From: Thereva unica
Lineage: Eukaryota; Arthropoda; Insecta; Diptera; Therevidae
Direction: 5' to 3'
DNA: 64,000 bases
Assembly (NCBI GenBank): GCA_949987705.1
Contig: OX465283.1
Location: forward strand, 134,318,101 to 134,382,100
Positions within the stretch are counted from its first letter, which is position 1, and every line of letters starts with the position of its first letter. The translations under genes were made by a program, and so were the position numbers. Below, in pieces: positions 11,424-21,200 of the stretch. The notes beneath the pieces were generated by a model, which had not been told where the DNA came from, made no database searches, and saw nothing but the letters and a program-made list of their open reading frames with translations.

Positions 11424-11724
11424 GCACCTTTTGCAACAACAAACGATAAAAAAAATAATGAAGAATTTGACCAAAAATATGATAAAGAAATCAAAAGAGA
11501 AAAATTCAGAAAACTTACTAAAAAATTAAATATTTAAGTATTGCCGTCCACAATATTTTCCAATTATTGCATTCAGCTCGTTAATGCTGGTCACATTTAA
11601 TGGAGGATCTCCAGTCTTCTTTCATATGTATGCAAGTGGGCTTCCAAAAATTATATATGGATTGTATATGCATGTATATGTTATAGCATAAGTTCCAATC
11701 CGAAAATTTTTCTAAAATGTCTTA

Positions 11725-12049
11725 GGGCCGGTTTCACAGTCATATTTAAGTTTTTGTAAATTTTTTCACTTAAGTTAACCTTAAGTCAAATTCGGTTTCA
11801 CAGTACATTTTCATCTTCTTCTTATTATTATAATTGTTTCTTACGGCAGCACTTCAATATTGTAAATTATGAACTTACAGTAGACGAACTTTGCTATGCA
11901 TTCTGAATTAAGAAAAACTTAAGTCTAGAGAAACTGCCACTTAAGTTATGCTTAAGTAAATTTTAAGTTACAACTGTGAAACTGCCATCCGTACTTAAGT
12001 GTAACTTAAGTTAATTTCTATACTTAAGCTCTCACAGTGAAACCGGCCC
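11725..12049. mobile_element. PIF/Harbinger-type MITE
   Basis: This 325 bp element begins GGGCCGGTTTCACAGT and ends ACTGTGAAACCGGCCC. It is flanked by TTA at 11,722-11,724 and 12,050-12,052. A TTA duplication with GGGCC ends is typical of PIF/Harbinger. The interior is full of CTTAAGT words in both orientations, so the element can fold along its whole length. Confidence 0.88.
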
Positions 12050-12679
12050 TTAAAAATTAAAGTCCCAGTTTAGTTAACTACAACAAATAATTTCTTAGAT
12101 AATTTCAACCGACTCTGAACTTGAATCAGTTAAATCCTAAAACAAATTTATTAACATATTTACTACAAAATGGCTTTAGTAAGAGATAATCTAAGTTCCT
12201 TGTGCAATCAATAGGCTTTTTATATTTACATACCTGCTAATAAAATTTACCTGCAGGTGTATGCTAAGATTTATGAAAAAGCCAAAAAAAACTTTTGCAT
12301 ATCGCTTGGCTCTAAAGCAATGGGCTCCACAACTTATGCAATGCTTGTGGTAAGATCACAGGGCTAGTGATCATCTTTGATGGTGGTAATCGCCACTGTA
12401 ATATTCTATCTTGAGAAAAAGCATTGAATGGAAGGAAAATGTTTAAATATTGAAAAAAAAAAAACAATAACTGTTTGGCTTTTCTAGTTTTTTATTTTAC
12501 ACTTACTTTTGTTTATTTTTTGACTTCACTTACACTATTTGTACGAATATTACTGTAAACATTTTTCTAAAACATTTGCAAGTAATGCTAATTCAACACT
12601 TACATCGGACATTTCACCTTATAAAATATGAGGTATTTGTTTTGAGATATTGGAATTGGCGATCTGCAACAATCTGACT

Positions 12680-14030
12680 ATTAATTGTGAACACAGGACC
12701 TGAATTGATCTTCGTCGATGGTACACGAATGGAGTCATAGATGATAATCTCTGTATCATCGGAAGGCTATGTAATTGGAAGATGAAGGGATAATATCATA
12801 TCACAAAGCCGTTTCATTAGATGTACTCTATTCATCTCTGGATAGTGGGGACAGAACTAAAACCAAAAGCGTATCAAAGGACATGCTAGTCTCGGGAGGC
12901 TGAAAGGTACTGAAAACCACAAGGGAAAAATCTTTGTATGTCATATAGACTGCGAGAGAGAAACCCCTGTTTTCGGGTGACGAGTCCTACTACATCAGTA
13001 ACGGACAACGATCCTACACTCGATTGTTAAAGGTTGATGGGGAAACTTAAAAAGAAGGTCTCCATGATGGCAATAAGGTACGACAAGCATAAGAAATCAG
13101 GAAAAAAACTTTATGATTACGGAAAAGACAGGCGTGGAGAACACTATTAAGGGGAGGTTCTCATCTAGCGACCCAAATTTTACATGATTTTCTCGATTTT
13201 TTTTTTCGTGGAAGGAAGCTGAGGAAGCACTCAAGTTTTTTTGTAGTTATCAAGTATATATTCAAGTATGTTTACCAATTTTTATAGAGCAGAATATCGA
13301 ATAGTTAATTATTTATTTACATGTAAAGCCGTTCGCCTAAAAAAAAGTACCTAATCGGGCGCCACTCTACCGCTTCCAAACATCACCCGAGATCAACAAA
13401 TGAAACCTTTTTATAAAATACATGACATTTACAGGATCTTGAACTATCCAACTAAGGAAAAGTCGAAAATTACGAAAATGGTGGACTTTCGAAAAAAAAA
13501 TTCCTCTTTTCGTCTATTTCTCTGCTCTTAAAAGTGCTATAAAAAACAAAATAATAACAATAGCCATCTGCGATTAAGTTCAGGATCCGCTAAATTTAAT
13601 GAACTTTCAAATAAAAAAAAAACCAAAGCGATATATGCAGTAGTTTTTGAGATACGATGGCGCCCATCTTAAAAAATACGGTTTTCTAAAAATACGGTTT
13701 TTTTTACCTTCGTGTAAAAAGGTGGCTCCGGTTTTTTTTACTATACTTTAAAAAAAATGAATTTCGTCAAAACGGTTTTTGAGAGCGAATACTATAGGAA
13801 ATTTACTAACTTTTTAAACAAAAAAAACCGATTTTTTTGGTTGAGCTTGATGAGAACCTCCCCTTAAGCATGGAAATCATATTAGAGATCAGCAGAGTTC
13901 AAAATACCCTAAAGTGTCCCAGTCACAAAATGGATCTAGATATTGATGTAAGGAGCAGAATTGTCGAGAAGCTGGAGGAAACTTGATGGAGATCATGATG
14001 GAAGCTCACTCTTCAGGTATCTATGCATGT
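12680..14030 (+). mobile_element. Possible degraded R1-like LINE segment split by a MITE
   Basis: At about 12,690-12,840 the plus strand loosely matches an R1 endonuclease end (NTGPELIFVDGTR, then CNWKMKG), with stops. Possible continuation is seen at 13,868-14,000. Recognition is weak and rests on a few motifs. Confidence 0.3.
13149..13866. mobile_element. MITE with AAGGGGAGGTTCTCATC termini
   Basis: The left end AAGGGGAGGTTCTCATC and the right end GATGAGAACCTCCCCTTA are inverted copies, with TTAA present at both boundaries. The target duplication could be TA or TTAA. The interior (about 0.7 kb) is AT-rich and has no significant ORF. Confidence 0.8.
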
Positions 14031-15050
14031 CTCGGGTGAGTTTTGGGTTGAAGTACTTAAATAGAGCCGAATTATAAAGATAATGTTGCAGATTAAAACT
14101 CCGGTATATGATTAATATGTAGATCATTTATTCAATCCATGCGGTATCGAGCTGTTTTCTCAACAAGTCGTATGTTTGTGGTAATCGGAAAAATTGCTTC
14201 AGAGCTTTGTAAGAAATATCATATCGCTGGATTGCTTCTTGTCATTTAGGCGGTAAAATATTAATGGGAGATTAGCCATTCTAAAATTGATACGATCAAT
14301 ACGATCTCCAGAACCTTAGTGTTGATGGTCTCTTCTAGTTCGATGATGGGTTGATTTTCAGAGCTCTGATCTTTAATTCTGTTCGCCACTTTGAAGTACT
14401 TAAATAGAGCCGAATTACCATGATAACAGTTCGGAATAAAGCAACACCATTAGTTAGGCGGGAAAGTATTAGACAAAACAAAAATTAGCATAAGACCTGT
14501 GTATAAAGAAAAGGTCTTTGCACTTATTAGAAATGAATAAAATAAAACAGCGGACTAATATTAAACAGCCTGAAAGGCTATTGTTGAAATTCACCCAAGT
14601 TGAGTCCAGCAAATCATTTTCCCAGTAACTTTTGAGCTACGAAACTGCTGAACTTGAGTTTTTTGGCGAGAGATCTTCTTATAAAATTTACGATCATTAT
14701 GCAAAATTATTTTGATGCGAATTAATTTACAAAATTTTCTTCACAAAAGAATGCAGAAGAAAGACAAATCTTGAAACATTTCTCACTTAATTCGCTTCGT
14801 ATCTTTCCCTTTGGCTGCCCACAGTGAATGAGGAGCACATTGTGTGGGCGGTATATCAACAGAGCCCATACGTTTTGGACAATTATTATCGCACATTCAC
14901 AGGTAAGGCATTCTTGGGAAACTTTTTTCGTCTTTCCGGCCAGTTACTGACCCTCAGCATTGTCTTCACAAAGGAAAATGCTTTCACTATTTTTTCGCGA
15001 AATTCACTTTTGTTTCGTTCGAGAATATGTGCTTACTGGAACAGATCGGA
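14031..15050. other. Upstream region of Osiris gene B
   Basis: No gene recognised. A frame at 14,824-15,087 overlaps the predicted core promoter and has no domain, so I do not call it coding. The phrase TACTTAAATAGAGCCGAATTA occurs twice (about 14,055 and 14,397), indicating a small direct repeat. Confidence 0.4.
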
Positions 15051-15053
15051 CTT

Positions 15054-15094
15054 TATATATAATAGTGGCGAGAGATCTCCTAAGTAGTTCAGTT
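15054..15094 (+). promoter_or_regulatory. Core promoter of Osiris gene B
   Basis: A TATATATA box (15,054-15,061) lies about 32 bp before TCAGTT (15,089-15,094), a perfect arthropod initiator with the predicted first base at 15,091. This gives a 5' UTR of about 116 bp before the ATG at 15,207. Confidence 0.65.
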
Positions 15095-15206
15095 TTTGCA
15101 AGAACTGTCAAGCTGTAGGAGTTAGCAGCTGATCTTTAGATAGAATTTGTTCGGGTGTTTTTATATAGTTCGAGTAATTGAAAAGTTTTAATTAAAAGGA
15201 AAAACT

Positions 15207-18200
15207 ATGAGTGATTTAATTTTGTTGTTGGTTGTTTTTGTGCTGCTCATGTTAAAATTGACCAATGGTGACTCGGATGTATTTGGACATTGCTTAAGGG
15301 ATGCTAGAAATCCTAGCTTGAAGGAATGCGTTGGAAGACAGGCGATAAGTTTTTTGCAAAGATTTGAGGATTCTGAGAATTTTACATTTACTTCAGGTGT
15401 AGTCGCAACTAAGGATGAAAGTGCTGCTTTGAGGTCGGTTCCAAATTTCTTAGAACAGGATCCAGTTGATTTTCGGTAAGATAGAGAGTACAATGTATGA
15501 ACACTTTACTTTGTGTCGTTGAACTTTAGCAAATTATTTAGCAAAAAAACATACAATGAGTGCTACAGAAATATTACTAAAAAGTGTTTTAGAATACAAA
15601 GATTTTTTCAAAGATTACGTTGCCTCCATTTGATCTAACTTAACAGCCTATGGGTGTGTGTTTGATTTCGTTCCATTTCCTATTATTAGCTTGAATAATC
15701 TAATGTATTAAAGTAATCATTATCAGGTTGTGTGCTTTGTAATGAATAAATCTTATAACATCTAACATAATATGCACTTTCCAGTGTGAATAAATCATGA
15801 TGTATTTCGCCCATTAATATTCCAAGAATTATTCTTGTTGTTGTTTTTTAATTGTTACTAACCAAGGCTAGTGCACCCCAGAGGGTTCCTTAATGAACTC
15901 GGCCATGACAGCCGTATTATCCAAGAATCGTTGATGGTAGTAACATCTTTTTTAAAGACCTTATTTAAAAACTCTCTCTCCCTCTGATCGTCAATCCCAG
16001 GCTGATAGGCCAGAGCAGTAGTGATGTCGTCTTCTTTCAGTTAGTATGAAGGTCATCAAACGTTTTGAAGGCTGCTGTGCCTTTTTACAAACACAAAAGC
16101 TGACAATTAAAATTTGTCATTGTCATTGATTTACAAAAAAATTTCATCAAAGTTTGAAATAAAAAGCTAAATGAAGTGGTACATTAGAGGTACCCCTAAA
16201 TCAGAGAGAAAAACCTACTCCGAAGGACTAAAAACTGTGAATTATGAGGATCCTTTCCCTGTTAAGAGCTCGAAGATAAGAGATTGAACAAAGATAAGTC
16301 TTGGTAATTGATCGCACATGATGGCTATTTACCTGAATATGGATTTCAGGCCCAATTCAACACAGAAGAGACTTTGTCAACATATGATGAAGTATTGGTA
16401 CGATTGATTTTTATTTCTTCTTCCCTGACAATGCTTTAAGTTTATTGAAGTTTTGGCCCATTTCTAACCAGCCCTGCGAGCGTAATATCCCTAAATCGCG
16501 CATGTCTTAGAAATTCGTTGTACTCGAGTTCTAAATTTTCACATCATCATCATCTTCAGAATCGTCAGAGATACTGACTGACAAGCATTGTAAGTCTTGG
16601 ATTTCTTTTTAGGATGAGGCTCTTGTGAGGCGTTCTTTTCTTTATTAGATTTTCTTTATCTTTTTTTGAGCTGAGGACTTTTAACTTTCTTCTTGGGGGT
16701 GTTGCAGCTCTGGACTGGCTTTGATTCCCTTTCCCTTTCTATTGTAAGCTCGGAATTATCTTCTCGTTTGCTGGTATTTTCCTTGACTTTTGTTATGTGA
16801 CTTTCTGGGAGTCTGTTTTTCGACTTGAAAATCCTCCAAGCATCCTTCCTTGTGTAGTTAACCCGTCTCATTATCTCAACCATCCCCTTTTCTCTAAGCG
16901 AAAACGGGCATATCTTCTCAAAGGCACTATGGTTGCATTTGCAGTTAGCACATTTTGCCATCTTGCTGCACTGTCTGCTCTCATTGCAGTCCTGCTCTTC
17001 ACATGTTCCCCAAATGCTCCATTTTGATTTGCAAAAATGACCTAAGTGACAAATATTTGGCGCATAAAGGATCTAGATGGAGCTTATACGAATTTGTTTA
17101 CATTAAATGTTGAGTAATATAGTTTTTTTTCTTTCCTCCTATGTATATTTTAATTTTCTTGGTCGAAGTTATCAAGGTCTTGCCCTCTACTTTCCTTTTC
17201 CAATTTATCCTAAACACCCTTTTGAAGTTTAATGAGGGATTGCACTCTTTAAGGGCCACCAGATATTCCTAAACCCGAAGTTCAAGTTCAATACCGCACA
17301 GGGTCCTGACAATCAAAAAGGTGCTTCTCAAATCAAAACCTCAGTAGATACATATATGGAGCAATGTCCCATGAGAGCATCGCATCGATTCTCGAACGAG
17401 AGTTTGGTGCTCGAAAATTTGATGCCGGTGCTCATATTAAAACAGTTTTGATATTTTGCGCGGCACCGAGCATTTAAAAAGTCGGGATCCCGCAGTCCTA
17501 CAAAATGGGACTTTTTGTATTTTTTTTTTTTTGCATTTTGCTTGAAATTTGATTGAATCGGTTTTATATAAATTATTATCAGCCCGATTAAAGTTGAATT
17601 TGAAAAGGATTGAATTTTTTTGCATTTAAATTGATGATGATGAAATATTATTAAAAAAAATTGGGAAATATATTCTAACCGTCTAAACCGAAACAAAATA
17701 AAAAATACATTGTAAAAAAGTTTTTTTTGTAGATTAATTTTAATAATCTGGGGCAAAAATAGAATCAGGGGTGGTTTCCCGACTAGAACTCAATGTAAGG
17801 CATGCCTAAAGTTATGTACGGGCCTCGTGAGGTAAACGTTCGGTATACCAGATTAGACTTACCTCATGAACACCTCATGTGGCCCTCATAGGGCAGTATA
17901 AGGTATACCAAAATTAAATTTGTTTTATGAATACCTTACGAGGGCCTCATACAAAATACTCTAAGATTAGGTTTTCATTAGGGAAATCTTACTAGGGCCT
18001 TATTTGGGAAAGAAGGTGTTTACCCCGTTAGGTATTATTGAGTAATTCCTTATGAGGCCCATGTATAAAAAATATAAGAAACTCTGTACGCATACTGAGA
18101 TTAGGTTTACAACAGGAAAATCTTATGAAATCCTTACTTGGTAAATAAAAGCTTCACCCTCTTAGACAATTTTAGGTAGTTCCCTATGAGGTCCTTACAT

Positions 18201-21200
18201 ATATAAAAAAAATATACCCTATCTTAATACATATTATCATGATGCTTGCAAAACATATTTGTTAATTATAATACATATAACATATTATATAATGATATGG
18301 TATAATTTATCATTATATGCATGATAAGATGGTATCGTACGAATCATATTGTAAGTAAAATTTTTTCTAAGAAAATGTACCACCATCAGAAAGTTCTTCA
18401 ACTTAACATTCACCCAAAAAGAAATAATCGAATTTAAACAATTATATTTTCTCTAATTATTATTATATTGTTCTATCTTTAATCAAATTAATTCATTAAT
18501 CAATTATTTATTATCACTAAAATTAATTCGTTATTATCATTATTATATTTCTAACAATTTTGTGTCTAATATTATTTTATAATTTATTAAAGAAAATTTC
18601 TTTTCATTATTTATGTATGGATTAGACGTTAATAAATATAGAAGAAAAATACAAATAATTAATATTTGTTCTTTTATTAATTTTAAATAAATGTACACCC
18701 TTATTATCCATTGAAAATATCGTGAGGCTTTTTTAGGGCACGCCTTACATAATAAACGATAGGTACGCATTATATGGCCCTATCCATTTTTGCTTGATAT
18801 GGCCCTCATAAGGATTTTATAGTTCGGCGGTAATAGATGAAAAGCGTTACACGTTTCTTCTGGGCCTTATTAGGTTTCAACATTCGGGCCTAACAGTCAA
18901 ATTAGGTTAACCCCATCCGGACCGAACCAAGAAATTCTAGTCGGGTTTAACTCCCTTAATAGGGGGGTTAGAATAAATTTATCAATTTTTTAATAATATT
19001 TCATTAAATCTAAAATTAAAATGCAAAAAAAAACTACCTATTCAACCAAATTTTAAGCAAAAAGCAGAAAAAATTTCTTACTTTGAATTTTAATTCGCGG
19101 TTCATTTTGATGCTGTCATTGGACTAGGACCGACCGCGGGTGCCAGCACCAACAGTACTTCACAGCATCACATTTTAGTCCATGGAAAACTTACTCCAAC
19201 ATTGCAAAAATGCAGGACAAGGTTTTATTTTTGGGATGTGTAGGGGGGGTCAGTGTGAGCTTAAGTTTGAGTTTTCGGGATTCTAACCCCCCCCATTTGG
19301 CCGCCATCTTGGAAAACGTGTGCAAATGGTTTTTCCACTATATCTCCGAAACGGTACATCTTACCGAAAATTTGCAAGGACACTTTTTGTTTAGAATTAA
19401 ATAATCTACAATTTATTACTCAGAAATTTTGTGGTAAAATGAATAATTAAGAAGTTATAAGCCTTAGAACACCAAAATTAGTCACAATATTTTCTTTTAA
19501 AGGCTATAACTTTTTTTCCTTCAACTTTAACAAAAAAAATAATAACAAGTTTTTTGTAGAGGGTTTCATTAGGAATAATTTTCATTCATTACCTTTTTAA
19601 TTTCATTCACTACGAAGGGTTTTACAGCGCCCCGAAGGTATGAAAGTGACAGATTTTCGGAATATTTTATTACAATTTTACCTCCTAGAAATTAGCAATA
19701 ACAGCTAGCAAGTAATAATAATGAATGAATGACTATACGTTATAAGAAATGCCGATGTTTGAGTAATGTAATAAAATTGTTTCGCATTTTTTTGCGGGTT
19801 TTTATTGCTGTTATGCCATGTTTTATAAGGTACGATATGGTTTAAAATGAAATTCTTTGAATAATAACATGCGTTACTCCAATTTTTTAAAATAATTTGT
19901 TTTAGGACTACACAAAAAAGTGCTTTATTCAATTATGTTACCTATCTAGCAAAATATGGACGTATTCAGTTTGTGATGCAAACGCTTGTCATAAAATGAA
20001 TACGCCCGTATGTTGCTAGATAGTTAGAATAAATGAAATACTTTTTTGTGTAGTCCTAAAACAAATTATTTTAAAAAATTGGAGTAACGCATGTTATTAT
20101 TCAAAGAATTTCATTTTAAACCATATCGTACCTTATAAAACATGGCATAACAGCAATAAAAACCCGCAAAAAAATGCGAAACAATTTTATTACATTACTC
20201 AAACATCGGCATTTCTTATAACGTATAGTCATTCATTCATTATTATTACTTGCTAGCTGTTATTGCTAATTTCTAGGAGGTAAAATTGTAATAAAATATT
20301 CCGAAAATCTGTCACTTTCATACCTTCGGGGCGCTGTAAAACCCTTCGTAGTGAATGAAATTAAAAAGGTAATGAATGAAAATTATTCCTAATGAAACCC
20401 TCTACAAAAAACTTGTTATTATTTTTTTTGTTAAAGTTGAAGGAAAAAAAGTTATAGCCTTTAAAAGAAAATATTGTGACTGCATTTTTGCAATGTTGGA
20501 GTAAGTTTTCCATGGACTATTTGACGTGAACTCATTAAGTTTATGTCTCCGTCAAACTCATTCAAAACGAATATCATTCAGGAAGACTTCCGGTGTTCAC
20601 AAGTCCTGCTCGGGGATTTCCCGTACATTGTCAAATATTTGCGACGTTGTAGAAAAGTTAATGAAAACTATGCTCCTTTTCAAGGAATTTAATAATTGAA
20701 AGACTAAATTATGATTTTTTACAGTGGGTTTTATTAATAATAAGGTGTGTTTACTCCTTGTTTGTTTATTACTTTAAATATCCTTACATGCATAGATTTG
20801 TTTAGTTCCTGAAGTAGCGAGAGCAGTATTTTGATCTACTTCTCCTTAGTCCTGTCTGTCAATCCTTCCACTTGAATAAACATTTCGCGTCAACCATCCC
20901 CATAAGTTTTCAATTATTTTTTCAATTATTTTATTGGCCGGTAACAGCAAGGGTCAGTCCAGAATCTTAACATCTTTCTCTAAAAACGGGTTCGTAACGA
21001 TTCTAGGCTTGTAGATGGCGTCATGATCTTGCTGGAATAGCTTATCTCTCATTTGATCGAATTTTGGTCTTGTTCATTCTAGAAGACCATTATACTTTAA
21101 TCCAATCTGGCTTACCAGGTCGCAAGTTCTCCATTGAACGTTATGGCTTCCAATAACGTACTCCTGGACACAATTACCCTTGACGGAATAGGGGATCGAG

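Noticed and set aside
14824..15087. 87-codon plus-strand frame just upstream of gene B
   Set aside because: It overlaps the TATA box of gene B and shows no domain or signal peptide; probably chance.
18300..18770. Minus-strand frame in an AT-rich core
   Set aside because: It lies inside the non-autonomous inverted-repeat element and reads as an AT-run translation.
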